From Dechloromonas sp. HYN0024 (GTDB lineage: Bacteria; Pseudomonadota; Gammaproteobacteria; Burkholderiales; Rhodocyclaceae), in the NCBI RefSeq assembly GCF_003441615.1, contig NZ_CP031842.1:2612001-2676000 (forward strand): a stretch of 64,000 bases of DNA, written 5' to 3'. This document shows positions 46,012 to 58,389 of the stretch, piece after piece. The notes under the pieces were generated by a model. It worked only from the letters and a program-made list of their open reading frames with translations, made no database searches and had not been told where the DNA came from. A program made the position numbers and the translations under genes. How positions within the stretch are numbered: the first letter of the stretch is position 1; each line of letters begins with the position of its first letter.

Positions 46012-46395
46012 ATGCCCGACACCGACAAGTACCAAATCGACATTCAACCCATGCCGCAGTTCATCCCGGAGCAGTCTGACCCGGATAACAGCCGCTACAT
46101 CTTTGCCTACACCATCACCATCAAAAATATCGGCAGCGTGCCGGCGCAACTGGTTTCGCGCCACTGGATCATCACCGACGGCAACAATGATGTGCAGGAA
46201 GTTCGCGGCCTCGGCGTCGTTGGCAAGCAGCCGTTGCTCCAGCCTGGCGAGAGTTTTCGCTATACCAGCGGCTCGTCACTGACCACGCCGATCGGCACGA
46301 TGAAAGGCACTTACCAGATGGTGGCCGAGGATGGCACCCATTTTGACGCGGAGATCCCCGAATTCGTCCTGGCCAGCCCACGCGCCCTGCACTAA
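46012..46395 (+). CDS. apaG: ApaG domain protein
   Basis: 127 residues, a single fibronectin-like ApaG fold: YIFAYTITIKNIGSVPAQLVSRHWIITDGN, VRGLGVVGKQPLLQPGESFRYTSG (locators) and MKGTYQMVAEDG. The gene is often annotated for Co2+/Mg2+ efflux on genetic evidence from Salmonella; the biochemical role is unclear. It is divergent from rpe and lies 72 bases before the ExeA-like gene. Confidence 0.95.
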   Translation: MPDTDKYQIDIQPMPQFIPEQSDPDNSRYIFAYTITIKNIGSVPAQLVSRHWIITDGNNDVQEVRGLGVVGKQPLLQPGESFRYTSGSSLTTPIGTMKGTYQMVAEDGTHFDAEIPEFVLASPRALH

Positions 46396-46467
46396 GGACT
46401 GCCGTGAATTGAGCGGAACCCGATAGAATATTTGCCTCTATAGCGCACTCATCTGGATATTTCCCCC

Positions 46468-48141
46468 ATGTACAAGGATTACTTCCGGCTTGGCGAGATG
46501 CCATTCTCGATTGTGCCGGACCCGCGCTTCCTGTTCATGAGCAACCGCCACCGCGAAGCGCTGGCCCATCTGCTCTACGGCATCCAGGGAGAAGGCGGCA
46601 TCGTGTTGCTCACCGGCGAGGTCGGTACCGGCAAGACCACCATCTGCCGGAGCATGCTCGAACAGTTGCCGGACAATATCGACATCGCGTTCATCCTCAA
46701 TCCCCTGATGAGCGCCGAAGAGCTGCTGCAGACCATCTGCGAGGAGTATCACATCGCCGTCACGGCCGAGCGGCCCGGCATCAAGGCCTATGTAGACGCC
46801 ATCCATCACTGGCTGCTTGAAGCCAATGCGCGGGACCGGCGAGCCATCCTGATCATCGACGAAGCGCAGAATCTCAACCCGCTGGTGCTTGAACAACTGC
46901 GCCTGCTGACCAATCTCGAAACCAATAGCCGCAAGTTGATGCAGATCATCCTGATCGGTCAGCCGGAACTGCAGGAGATGCTGTCCCGACCGGAAATGCG
47001 CCAGGTCGCCCAGCGGGTGATTGCCCGTTACCACCTGACCCAGCTCGCGCCGGAAGAGGTCCGCGCCTATGTCGGACATCGCCTGCGCGTTTCCGGCGCG
47101 GCTCAGGTCATTTTCCCCGATGCCCTGTGCAAGAAACTGCATCAAGCCACCGGCGGGGTACCACGCCTGATCAACCTGGTTTGTGACCGGGCGCTCCTCG
47201 GCACTTACGTTCAGGCCAGACAGCAGGTCAATGCCGCCACCCTGCGCCAGGCGATTCGCGAGGTAATCGCAGCGCATCAGCCATCCCGCCATCCCTGGCG
47301 GACGATAGTTGCCACCGTGCTGGTTATCGGGCTGGCCGGTATCGCTGCCACTACACCACCGGTCAACGAGGCGATCAGCGCCTGGCTGGCCCCGCCCCCC
47401 ATCCCCGAGCCGGTTGCACCGCCGCCACCTCCGGCCGAGCCACCAAAGACGGAAGTCCCACCTCAGGCTACGGCGAGCAGTCTTGCGGCAAACCAGAGCA
47501 AGAGCGATGCCGGGCCACTGAAAAGCATCGACTGGCCGGAGCGGATGGCCCGGACGGAAAGTGAGCGGCTCGCCTTTCAGGCCCTCTTTGACCGCAATGG
47601 CATCAATGCCCTCGGCTCGCCTCGCGGCGGCAACTGCCGGCTGGCCGAAACCCAAGGCCTGCGGTGTTACGCAGCGCGGGGCGGCATCACCGATCTTCGC
47701 CTGCTCGACCACCCGGCACTGATCCGCCTGACCGACGCCAGTCGCCGGGACTATGCGGCAACGCTGGTGGCGCTCGAGCCGCACACCGCCACCCTGCTGA
47801 TCGGTGGCGAAGAGCGCCGGGTCGCACTGGCCGACCTTGCCGACGCCTGGTCCGGCAATTTCATCGTGCTCTGGAAAGCGCCGGCCGGCTTCGGCGAACA
47901 ACTGGCTCCGGGCCAGCATGGGCCGGCAATCCCTTGGCTGCGCCAGGTCATGAGCAAGGTCGACGGCATTGCCGACAATGGCTCCGATGTTTTCGACCCG
48001 GAGCTGGCCCGGCGCGTTCGTGCCTTTCAACTGGCCGAAGGCATCCGCCCCGATGGCTATGTCGGTCCGGTCACCGCCATCCGTATCAGCGCCCGCAGCA
48101 CGCCGGCCGGGCCGCGCCTGATCAACCAGCGGGAGGGCTGA
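46468..48141 (+). CDS. ExeA/GspA-type AAA ATPase with peptidoglycan-binding domain
   Basis: 557 residues. AAA domain with Walker A GEVGTGKTT (50-58) and Walker B LIIDEAQNL; a membrane anchor (about 278-298); a Pro-rich linker; then a C-terminal peptidoglycan-binding domain (FDPELARRVRAFQLAEGIRPDGYVG). ExeA with ExeB helps place the type II secretion secretin through the cell wall. The GspB gene follows 3 bases later. The other type II secretion genes are not in the window. Confidence 0.9.
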   Translation: MYKDYFRLGEMPFSIVPDPRFLFMSNRHREALAHLLYGIQGEGGIVLLTGEVGTGKTTICRSMLEQLPDNIDIAFILNPLMSAEELLQTICEEYHIAVTAERPGIKAYVDAIHHWLLEANARDRRAILIIDEAQNLNPLVLEQLRLLTNLETNSRKLMQIILIGQPELQEMLSRPEMRQVAQRVIARYHLTQLAPEEVRAYVGHRLRVSGAAQVIFPDALCKKLHQATGGVPRLINLVCDRALLGTYVQARQQVNAATLRQAIREVIAAHQPSRHPWRTIVATVLVIGLAGIAATTPPVNEAISAWLAPPPIPEPVAPPPPPAEPPKTEVPPQATASSLAANQSKSDAGPLKSIDWPERMARTESERLAFQALFDRNGINALGSPRGGNCRLAETQGLRCYAARGGITDLRLLDHPALIRLTDASRRDYAATLVALEPHTATLLIGGEERRVALADLADAWSGNFIVLWKAPAGFGEQLAPGQHGPAIPWLRQVMSKVDGIADNGSDVFDPELARRVRAFQLAEGIRPDGYVGPVTAIRISARSTPAGPRLINQREG

Positions 48142-48144
48142 GCA

Positions 48145-48804
48145 ATGTCCTACATTCTCGACGCCTTGCGCAAGTCCGAACAGGAGCGGCAACTCGCCGC
48201 CGGCCGCGGGACAGGCATGCTGTATCCGGCCACCGCCGAGACCAGCCCGGGCCTTGGTCGCAAGGTGATCCTGTTCGGCATTATTCTGCTGATCGTGACG
48301 ATAGGCCTGAACTGGTGGTCGTGGTCACGCGTCACGACCCCGCCCAAGACGCCCCCGGCCAGCCCCCCGCCAGCGCTGGCGGCAACCCGGGCCGTTCCGC
48401 CAGTTGTTGCCCCAGCCACCCTTCCAACGCCACCGGCGCCAACCCAACCGGCCGTACAACCAGCTATCGCACCCAGCCCCTCGCCCGCCCCCAAGTCGGC
48501 GGTGGAAGCTGCTCCGCAACCCGTTTCAGCCCCCGAAAAGCCGGCCAGGACGATGCCGACTCCACCCCCTCCGGCCCAGGTTACGGCGCATGCGCCAAAG
48601 AGCGAGGCCACGGGCGAACCGCCGAAGTCATTGCCGGCGGTGAGTGTTTCCGGCTTTATCAAGGATGAAAGCGGCGTCAATCTGGCGATCATCAACGACA
48701 AGCTGGTGCGCGAAGGTGACGAGGTTCTCCCCGGCCTGCGCCTGGAGAGGATTGATGGCGAAAACGCTTACTTTAACTACAAGGGGCAACGCTTCCGCCG
48801 TTAG
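48145..48804 (+). CDS. gspB: General secretion pathway protein GspB/ExeB
   Basis: 219 residues. MSYILDALRKSEQERQ is the typical cytoplasmic start, followed by a membrane helix (about 40-57), a long Pro/Ala-rich periplasmic linker (60-160) and a C-terminal GspB domain (VSVSGFIKDES... REGDEVLPGLRLERI). It partners the ExeA-like ATPase just upstream in secretin assembly. Confidence 0.88.
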   Translation: MSYILDALRKSEQERQLAAGRGTGMLYPATAETSPGLGRKVILFGIILLIVTIGLNWWSWSRVTTPPKTPPASPPPALAATRAVPPVVAPATLPTPPAPTQPAVQPAIAPSPSPAPKSAVEAAPQPVSAPEKPARTMPTPPPPAQVTAHAPKSEATGEPPKSLPAVSVSGFIKDESGVNLAIINDKLVREGDEVLPGLRLERIDGENAYFNYKGQRFRR

Positions 48805-48849
48805 CGAAGCCAGCCCGATGCCTTTCATCGCTGCCGACAGGCGTGGTCC

Positions 48850-49443
48850 ATGAGCCTGAAACATAGCTACACTTTGATCGCCCCGTTCTACGATGCGTTC
48901 ATTGCCCGCGCCACCCACCAGGCGCGGGCAAACAGCCTGGCCGCCCTGCCCATCCGGCCGGGCCGCGTACTCCTCGCCGGCGTCGGCACCGGCCTCGACC
49001 TGCCGCACCTGCCGGCCCATCACCATTACGTCGGCCTCGATCTGACCCACGCCATGCTGCGCCGCACTCGGCCCCGGTCTGGCCATGTTGATTTCGTGCC
49101 GGTACAGGGCAACGCGCAAGGCCTGCCCTTTGCCGATGCTTCATTTGATTGTGCCGTGCTGCACCTGATTCTTGCCGTTGTCCCGGAACCAACCAAATGC
49201 CTGGCGGAAATCGCCCGAGTACTTAAACCGGGTGGCCAGGTACTGGTTTTTGACAAGTTCCTGCGTCGTGGGCAACCCGCCCGCCTGCGTCGATTGATCA
49301 ATCCGCTGGTGCGCCGGGTGGCGACCCGACTCGATGTCGTTTTTGAAGACCTACTGGCGGCAGCGCCCGGCCTGAGGGTGGAAATCGATCAGCCGGCGCT
49401 GGCGGGTGGCTGGTTTCGACTGATCTGCCTGCGCAAATCCTGA
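48850..49443 (+). CDS. Class I SAM-dependent methyltransferase
   Basis: 197 residues, UbiE-like. SAM-binding LLAGVGTGLDLPHL (motif I) and YVGLDLTHAMLRR (Asp at the ribose), then GNAQGLPFADASFDCAVLHLIL and LKPGGQVLVFDKF. The substrate is unknown; homologues are often called phosphatidylethanolamine N-methyltransferase-like or UbiE-like. It lies 45 bases after gspB and converges with the AI-2E family gene, 3 bases apart. Confidence 0.82.
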   Translation: MSLKHSYTLIAPFYDAFIARATHQARANSLAALPIRPGRVLLAGVGTGLDLPHLPAHHHYVGLDLTHAMLRRTRPRSGHVDFVPVQGNAQGLPFADASFDCAVLHLILAVVPEPTKCLAEIARVLKPGGQVLVFDKFLRRGQPARLRRLINPLVRRVATRLDVVFEDLLAAAPGLRVEIDQPALAGGWFRLICLRKS

Positions 49444-49446
49444 AAC

Positions 49447-50511
49447 TCAGCGTTCGTCGCGCCCGAGGCCATCCTCGATCCAGGCCAGCGTCAGCGTATA
49501 GGTAACGGCGAGAACGACCGGGCCGACGAAGATGCCAACCAGACCGAAGCTCAACATGCCGCCAATAACCCCGGCAAAGATCAGCAGCAAGGGCAGATCC
49601 GCCCCTCGCTTGATGAGCATCGGCCGCAAAAAACTGTCGAGGCTGCCGACGATCACGCTCCACACCAGCAGAACGGTCGCCCAGCCGGTATCCCCGGTCC
49701 AGAACATCCAGCCAACCGCTGGCAACAGTATCGGCATCGGCCCGATCTGGGCAATGCACAGAATCAGCATGACGGCCGACAACAGCGAAGCGAAGGGGAC
49801 GCCGGCAGCCGCCAGCCCGAGACCGCCCAGGACCGTCTGAACGATGGCGGTGACGCCAACCCCGAGGGCCACACCACGAATCGCCTGAGCGGCCAGAACC
49901 ACTGAATTCTCGCCTCGCTCACCGGCCAGCCGACGACCAAAACGGCGAGCCATGCGCGCCCCCGTTTCACCCCCGGCATAGAGGATGGCGGCAATTGTGA
50001 CGACCAGCAGAAACTGGATGAGCATGCCACCGATACCCCCCACCTGAGAGAACACCCACTTACCCGCATCGGCGGCATAAGGCGTGACCTTTTTGAGCAA
50101 TCCACCGGTTCCCGCGGCATCGAGCTGAGCCCAGGCAACAGCTACCTTATCGCCAATCAACGGGAGATTATTTACCCAGTCCGGTGGCGGCGGCAGGCCA
50201 TCGGCGGCAAACGACTTGCCGACAGCGGTCAATTGTTCGGTATGCGAAAAAATGGTGTCGAATGCTACCCACAACGGCATTACCAGCAGAAGCAGGAGAC
50301 CTAGCGACATGATGGCCACCGCCGGTGTACGCCGATTGCCGAGCCGTGTTTCGAGCGACCTGAATAGCGGCCAGGTAGCGACAACGATCATCACTGCCCA
50401 TACGGTGGCCGCCAGAAAGGGGAGCAAAACCCAGACCGACAGGCCGATCAGCCCGAGAATGCAGAGTATGGCCAGCGTATTGCGGGCAAGATCGCGGCGG
50501 ATTTCAGTCAT
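49447..50511 (-). CDS. AI-2E family transporter (PerM/YdiK type)
   Basis: 354 residues with about eight helices, arranged as pairs around a central soluble-loop segment (about 75-150), and the conserved C-terminal GVIGGMLSFGLVGIFVGPVVLAV. The family exports small molecules or ions; only some members move autoinducer-2, so the name is not functional evidence. No luxS gene is nearby. Confidence 0.88.
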   Translation of the reverse strand: MTEIRRDLARNTLAILCILGLIGLSVWVLLPFLAATVWAVMIVVATWPLFRSLETRLGNRRTPAVAIMSLGLLLLLVMPLWVAFDTIFSHTEQLTAVGKSFAADGLPPPPDWVNNLPLIGDKVAVAWAQLDAAGTGGLLKKVTPYAADAGKWVFSQVGGIGGMLIQFLLVVTIAAILYAGGETGARMARRFGRRLAGERGENSVVLAAQAIRGVALGVGVTAIVQTVLGGLGLAAAGVPFASLLSAVMLILCIAQIGPMPILLPAVGWMFWTGDTGWATVLLVWSVIVGSLDSFLRPMLIKRGADLPLLLIFAGVIGGMLSFGLVGIFVGPVVLAVTYTLTLAWIEDGLGRDER

Positions 50512-50534
50512 GAGGCCGTAGGCAGCAAGGAAAA

Positions 50535-51446
50535 TCAGGCAAATATAGCCCGGATTCGCGGATCTTTGGCTTTCGCGACCATATCATCGAGCGTCGTGCC
50601 ATCCTTGAGGGTGACATTGCGATGAGCGCCGGCATTCAGCAACAACTGGCTAACCGCCAGATGGTTGTTGGCGACAGCTTTGAGCAGGGGGCTTGAGCCA
50701 TCCTTGGCCAGGAGATTGGGATTGGCCTGAAATTCGAGGAGCAACCGGACCACCGCGACATGCCCGCGGGCTGCAGCCTGCAGCAAGGGGGTGATCCCGG
50801 CGTTGCTCGGGGTATTGGCTGGCAGGCCGCGTTGCAGCAGCAAGCGGACCAGTTCGAGATAGCCGCTGAAGGCCGCCCAGTGCAGGGAGCTATAGCCACC
50901 GCCATCCGTGGCGTAAATATCGGCGCCGCTCTCGAGCAACATGAGGGCCAGCTGTTCGCGGCCATAGAACGCGGCGATCATGAGCGGCGTCCAGTCGCGG
51001 GCATCACGCGTGTCGACATCAAAGCCGGCTCTGACAAAGCGCAGGCAGGCCTGGCGGTCACCTGCCTCGGCCGCCTTCGCAAAGCCGGCCCGGGTGAGGT
51101 CAAAGCCGATGTCATCAGCCCCGATCTGACTTTCGCTCTCCCAGTGATAGGTCCCCGACTTGGTCGTCTTGGCCGATTCAGCATCGGCAAAAACCAACGA
51201 GCCTATGCGGTCAAAAGCCATGCTCAAGGACATGATTTCAGCCGCGACGTCGGCTGGAAAACCTTGCCGGTTGGGGCGACTGGGAATCATCAGGTCACTG
51301 AAGTAATCGGCCACCGCATCGGCGTTGTGCCACAGCGACTCGATATGCTGGGCGATATGCGGGTAGCGCGCCACTAACTGGTGCGGATATTTTTCGCGGA
51401 ATTCGCTATTGAGCAGGAAGGAGAGCGGAGCCTTGGATTCGGTCAT
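50535..51446 (-). CDS. Ankyrin-repeat protein
   Basis: 303 residues from ATG 51446. N-terminal helical region (1-125) of unknown kind, then about five ankyrin repeats (130-300), e.g. DWTPLMIAAFYGREQLALMLLESGADI and GITPLLQAAARGHVAVVRLLLEF (locators). Ankyrins mediate protein contacts. No signal peptide, so cytoplasmic. The partner is unknown. A 198-base gap with no recognisable feature separates it from argJ. Confidence 0.85.
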   Translation of the reverse strand: MTESKAPLSFLLNSEFREKYPHQLVARYPHIAQHIESLWHNADAVADYFSDLMIPSRPNRQGFPADVAAEIMSLSMAFDRIGSLVFADAESAKTTKSGTYHWESESQIGADDIGFDLTRAGFAKAAEAGDRQACLRFVRAGFDVDTRDARDWTPLMIAAFYGREQLALMLLESGADIYATDGGGYSSLHWAAFSGYLELVRLLLQRGLPANTPSNAGITPLLQAAARGHVAVVRLLLEFQANPNLLAKDGSSPLLKAVANNHLAVSQLLLNAGAHRNVTLKDGTTLDDMVAKAKDPRIRAIFA

Positions 51447-51644
51447 GTCTTTCAATTTTCGCCATCGGTCGCAGCAAAGCCGGTCGTCCCGACCCTGTAG
51501 TGCCCGATGACCGTGTGCTAAATACGCCGAAGGTGGAAAGGTACAACTTCCCGGCGCTTAATACAAATGCGTACCGCGTTACGCCCGACAGAAAGGCCGC
51601 ACAATGGCGCCGATCCGGGGCGATGCCGGCCGGGCCGGTAGTTC

Positions 51645-52871
51645 TCAGGAACGATAGTCGGCGTTGATCTTGACGTAGTCGTAGGAAAAATCGCAGGTAT
51701 AAACATTGGCCAGGGCCATACCGCGCCCGAGGTCAACCCGCACGGTGATTTCCGCCTGGGCCATGACACGGGCCCCATCCTCTTCCCGATAGGCCGCCGC
51801 CCGACCGCCCTTTTCCGCGACGAGCACATCATCCAGCCAGACCTTGACGCCGTCCACATCAAGATCGCCAATACCGGCATAACCGACAGCCGCGAGAATT
51901 CTGCCAAGATTGGGATCCGACGCGAAAAAGGCGGTTTTGACCAGCGGTGAGTGACCAATGGCATAACCAACCTTGCGACACTCCTCGATATCCCTGCCGC
52001 CCTGCACGGCAACAGTAATAAATTTTGTGGCACCTTCGCCGTCACGAACAATGGCCTGGGCCAACTCGACTGAAACAGCAATGATGGCGGCCTTGATTTC
52101 GGCCCAGCCGGCATCGGTTTCTGCCGCAAAGCTGGCGCCCGACTGGCCGCTGGCAATCATCACATAGGAGTCATTGGTCGAGGTGTCGCCATCGACGGTG
52201 ATGCAGTTGAACGAAGTATCAGCCGCCTCCTTCACCAGTTTGTCGAGCAAGGGCTGGGCAATACCGGCATCGGTGGCGAGAAAACCGAGCATGGTCGCCA
52301 TATTCGGCTTGATCATGCCAGCCCCCTTGGAGACACCGGAAATGGTTACCGTCTTGCCGTTGACCGTCAGCCGTCGCGATGCCGCCTTGGCCACGGTATC
52401 GGTGGTCATGATGCCGTGCGCTGCCCCGTGCCAGTTATCGGCCTTGAGGTCGGCGAACACCGCCGGCAAGCCGGCCCTGATCCGCTCAACCGGCAACAAC
52501 TCAAGAATGACGCCCGTCGAGAAGGGCAGGACCTGTCCGGCCGCAATCCCGAGCAATTGACCAACCGCTTCACAGGTTTCCTGTGCCGCCTGACGTCCTG
52601 GCTCACCGGTTCCGGCATTGGCAATACCGGTATTGACAATCAGCGCACGGATTTCCTGACCGCCGGCCAGATGCTTGCGGCAAATCTGTACCGGGGCGGC
52701 GCAGAAGCGGTTCTGGGTGAATACCCCGGCCACGGTACAACCGGCATCGAGTGCCACCAGGGTCAGGTCGCGCCGGTTTTTCTTGCGAATTTCGGCGGCG
52801 GCAACGCCGAGACGAACCCCGGCAACCGGGAAAAGTTGATCGGCGGCGGGGGTAGCGTAATTGACGGGCAT
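51645..52871 (-). CDS. argJ: Bifunctional ornithine acetyltransferase / N-acetylglutamate synthase
   Basis: 408 residues. [16 protein letters not shown] contains the Thr at which the precursor self-cleaves and which acts as nucleophile; [19 protein letters not shown] and [11 protein letters not shown] are family motifs. It recycles the acetyl group in arginine synthesis. It lies 65 bases downstream of secA on the same strand, an order seen in other betaproteobacteria. Confidence 0.96.
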   Translation of the reverse strand: MPVNYATPAADQLFPVAGVRLGVAAAEIRKKNRRDLTLVALDAGCTVAGVFTQNRFCAAPVQICRKHLAGGQEIRALIVNTGIANAGTGEPGRQAAQETCEAVGQLLGIAAGQVLPFSTGVILELLPVERIRAGLPAVFADLKADNWHGAAHGIMTTDTVAKAASRRLTVNGKTVTISGVSKGAGMIKPNMATMLGFLATDAGIAQPLLDKLVKEAADTSFNCITVDGDTSTNDSYVMIASGQSGASFAAETDAGWAEIKAAIIAVSVELAQAIVRDGEGATKFITVAVQGGRDIEECRKVGYAIGHSPLVKTAFFASDPNLGRILAAVGYAGIGDLDVDGVKVWLDDVLVAEKGGRAAAYREEDGARVMAQAEITVRVDLGRGMALANVYTCDFSYDYVKINADYRS

Positions 52872-52936
52872 TTTAGGATCGAGGATCGAGTTATCAGGAT
52901 CGCGCGGCAGGCACTAGCAAAAATGGCTAGCGCCTA

Positions 52937-55651
<2,715 letters not shown>

Positions 55652-55745
55652 CGCGTTCGAATGGTGGTTGCGCTTGCAGCAAAGGGGCGATTCTAACACG
55701 CCCCCATGACCCGATGATGACGACCTAAATCAAGGGATTCGCTGC

Positions 55746-56666
55746 CTAACGACGCTTGACCAGGGCAAACTCGTCGCCCTGCCTGAGGAAGTGAGCAGGA
55801 TTCTGGGCCACCCCGAGCATGCGCACCTCAAAATGGAGATGCGACCCGGTGGACCGCCCGGTATTGCCGACCGCCCCGATCGGGGTACCCCGCTTGACCA
55901 GCGCGCCCGGCTGCACATCTATGCGTGACAGATGGGCATAGCGCGAAGTCAGCCCTTCGCCATGATCAACCTCAATCAGGTTGCCGTACTCCGGATGATA
56001 GGTGGCCGAGAGGACGACACCATCCGCGGCAACTACGACCGGCGTCCCCGGCTCGGCAGAAAAATCCAGCCCTTCGTGCATGGCGCGCAAACCGGCGATG
56101 GGATCACTGCGATAACCGAAGAGCGACCCCAGAGCCGCATCCTTGACCGGCAGAATGGTCGGCAACAAGCGATCCTTGACCCGCTTTTCGAGCAACTTGA
56201 ACTCGAGAAAAGCGAGGTCGTCGCTGCGCTGCTCAACCATCCCGGCCAACCGGTCGATCTCGCGCTGCAATTCGGCCGCCGACATGGGCGCAGCAATGTA
56301 CGGCCCACCCTGCCCCGGCCTTGGACCGGCCTCGACCGGCGGATGCTTGACGCCGACCAGGCCGGAAATGCGCTCACCCAGCGTATCAAGTTGCAAGACC
56401 TTGCCCTGCAACTCACCGAGTCGCGTCGCCATCAACTGGAGATTGTTGTCGAGGTGATCACGCGCCTTCTTGTCCTCCTGCTGCTGCAAGGAAAGCATCA
56501 ACTCTTCGACGAGCGGCAGACGCAGGTGAACGGAAAGCCAGGAGAACAGTGCCGAGGTCGAAAAGACCAGCGCCAGAAGGACGAACACCGCCGCCACCAG
56601 ATGCCGAGGCATAATGGTGATCGTACGAGCCGCCTTGAGATGGCGCGAAACCAGAATAATCTGCAC
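55746..56666 (-). CDS. Membrane-anchored M23 (LytM) peptidase
   Basis: 306 residues from GTG 56666, chosen because GGAG (complement of about 56671-56675) is 5 bases upstream. One N-terminal helix (about 22-45), a coiled-coil region (55-170) and a LytM domain with MHEGLDF (HxxxD) and SHLHFEV (HxH). Zinc ligands are complete. It is related to the M23 gene usually found beside secA in betaproteobacteria. Its start lies 10 bases from the divergent DciA-like ATG. Confidence 0.88.
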   Translation of the reverse strand: MQIILVSRHLKAARTITIMPRHLVAAVFVLLALVFSTSALFSWLSVHLRLPLVEELMLSLQQQEDKKARDHLDNNLQLMATRLGELQGKVLQLDTLGERISGLVGVKHPPVEAGPRPGQGGPYIAAPMSAAELQREIDRLAGMVEQRSDDLAFLEFKLLEKRVKDRLLPTILPVKDAALGSLFGYRSDPIAGLRAMHEGLDFSAEPGTPVVVAADGVVLSATYHPEYGNLIEVDHGEGLTSRYAHLSRIDVQPGALVKRGTPIGAVGNTGRSTGSHLHFEVRMLGVAQNPAHFLRQGDEFALVKRR

Positions 56667-56676
56667 GGACACTCCA

Positions 56677-57111
56677 ATGTACAACGGGCCTGAACACTAC
56701 CTCGACAAGGACGCCGCCGCTGGCCGGGTAATGGCCCACGCACGACTGCTGCTCAAGCTCTCGCGGCGTTTCGAGGCCGTCGCCCCGGCAGGACTGCGAC
56801 ACTCGGCACACGTTGCCAATTACAAGTTGGGAATCATCATTATCCACGCCGATAACGGCGCGGTCGCCGCCAAGATTCGCCAGTTAAGCCAGCGTCTGGG
56901 CAACGAATTATCTAAAGGAGGGGTGGAGTGTAGCGGCATCGAGGTAAAAGTACAACCCCGCCAAATCCCTTGCCAATCAACGACTTCAACTCAGAAACCC
57001 ATCTCTGGCAAGGCGATTGGCATGCTGCGCTCGACCACCGAAAACCTGCCGGAAGGGCCGCTCAGGAAGGCGCTGGAGAATCTCGTGAAGCGCGCCGCTA
57101 CAACGGAATAA
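56677..57111 (+). CDS. DUF721 / DciA-like helicase-loader protein
   Basis: 144 residues from ATG 56677. KLSRRFEAVAPAGLRHSAHVANYKLGIIIIHADNGAVAAKIRQL (locator) is the DUF721/DciA module. DciA proteins load the replicative helicase DnaB in bacteria that lack DnaC. The C-terminal part is basic and disordered, as in other members. It converges on a small membrane-protein gene (14-base overlap). Confidence 0.8.
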   Translation: MYNGPEHYLDKDAAAGRVMAHARLLLKLSRRFEAVAPAGLRHSAHVANYKLGIIIIHADNGAVAAKIRQLSQRLGNELSKGGVECSGIEVKVQPRQIPCQSTTSTQKPISGKAIGMLRSTTENLPEGPLRKALENLVKRAATTE

Positions 57112-57286
57112 TCGCCAGACGCTCAATGAACATCAGGGCAAAAACGATCAGGGCGATGACGATACCAAACTTGAAAAGCCGCCCGCTCAGCGCAAGGTAA
57201 TAGCGATTGCCAGTCAGGGTGTAGACGAGAAGCCCAGCCCCGATACCTACACCCAGAATGGCTGCCAGCAGGCGCAACAGCCACAT
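57098..57286 (-). CDS. Small two-helix membrane protein
   Basis: 62 residues with two hydrophobic helices (about 3-23 and 36-56) joined by TGNRYYLALSGR. No other domain; family not recognised. It overlaps the convergent DciA-like gene by 14 bases and lies downstream of lpxC on the same strand. Confidence 0.7.
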   Translation of the reverse strand: MWLLRLLAAILGVGIGAGLLVYTLTGNRYYLALSGRLFKFGIVIALIVFALMFIERLAIIPL

Positions 57287-57391
57287 GGCTATTCCGTGGA
57301 CCGGGAACCCAAGCCACGAAGACCTGCCAGGGACAGCGCTTCAGCACTGCGGGGCGACATCGACAAAGGCACGGGGGGCTGAGTCAAGGAA

Positions 57392-58306
57392 TCAGGCGGC
57401 TTGCACCAGCCAGCGGGTTACACCGCTCGGCGCATGCTCGGCCTGCTCGAAGGTGGCAATTTCCCAGCAGTCCTGCTGGGCCAGCAGGGCGCGAGCCAGC
57501 TGATTGTTCATGGCATGGCCGCCTTTATGGGACGAATAAGCCGCCAGCAAAGGGTGACCGAGCAGATAGAGATCGCCGATGGCGTCGAGAATCTTGTGTT
57601 TGACGAACTCGTCGCCGTAGCGCAGCCCATCCTGATTGAGGACACGGAACTCGTCGAGAACGATGGCGTTTTCCAGGCCACCCCCAAGGGCCAGCCCGTT
57701 TTCACGCAGATATTCGACTTCCTGCATGAAGCCAAAGGTGCGCGCCCGCGAAACTTCGCGGATATACGACTGCTCGGCGAAGTCGATTTCGGCCTTCTGG
57801 GCCGACTTGTCGATGGCCGGATGGTTGAAAACGATGGAGAAAGCCAGACGATAGCCGTCGTAAGGCTCAAAACGCGCCCACTTGTCGCCATCGTGCACTT
57901 CGATGGTCTTGGTGACGCGAATGAATTTCTTGGCAGCGTTCTGTTCCTCGATCCCCGCCGACTGAATGAGGAAAACGAACGGTGCAGCCGAACCGTCGAG
58001 GATGGGCACTTCCGGCGCATCCAGGTCAATCCATGCATTGTCGATGCCGAGACCGGCGAGGGCCGACATCAGGTGTTCGATGGTTCCGACCTTGACCCCG
58101 TCCTTTTCAAGACAGGAGCACATCCGCGTATCGCCGACCATGAAGGCCTGGGCGGGAATATCGAGCGGCTCGGGCAGATCGACGCGACGGAAGACGATAC
58201 CGGTATCCGGAGCTGCCGGGCGCAGGGTCATGTTAACCTTGACACCGCCGTGCAGGCCGACGCCGGAGGCGCGAATGACAGTCTTCAACGTGCGTTGCTT
58301 GAGCAT
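57392..58306 (-). CDS. lpxC: UDP-3-O-acyl-N-acetylglucosamine deacetylase
   Basis: 304 residues from ATG 58306 ([21 protein letters not shown]). Zinc ligands His78 ([10 protein letters not shown]) and the [17 protein letters not shown] segment with His and Asp; [11 protein letters not shown] carries the catalytic His. It is the committed step of lipid A synthesis and ends the division/wall gene cluster, downstream of ftsZ. Confidence 0.98.
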   Translation of the reverse strand: MLKQRTLKTVIRASGVGLHGGVKVNMTLRPAAPDTGIVFRRVDLPEPLDIPAQAFMVGDTRMCSCLEKDGVKVGTIEHLMSALAGLGIDNAWIDLDAPEVPILDGSAAPFVFLIQSAGIEEQNAAKKFIRVTKTIEVHDGDKWARFEPYDGYRLAFSIVFNHPAIDKSAQKAEIDFAEQSYIREVSRARTFGFMQEVEYLRENGLALGGGLENAIVLDEFRVLNQDGLRYGDEFVKHKILDAIGDLYLLGHPLLAAYSSHKGGHAMNNQLARALLAQQDCWEIATFEQAEHAPSGVTRWLVQAA

Positions 58307-58389
58307 GCTAAGTGCTTGAATGATTGGGGAAGGTGACGGATTGTAACACAAGCCGTCACCACCCTTTTTCAGAGAGAGCTTTTGTTACA

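Noticed and set aside
46438..48192. A 584-codon minus-strand frame opposite the ExeA-like gene
   Set aside because: Antisense shadow; the plus strand has Walker motifs and a peptidoglycan-binding domain.
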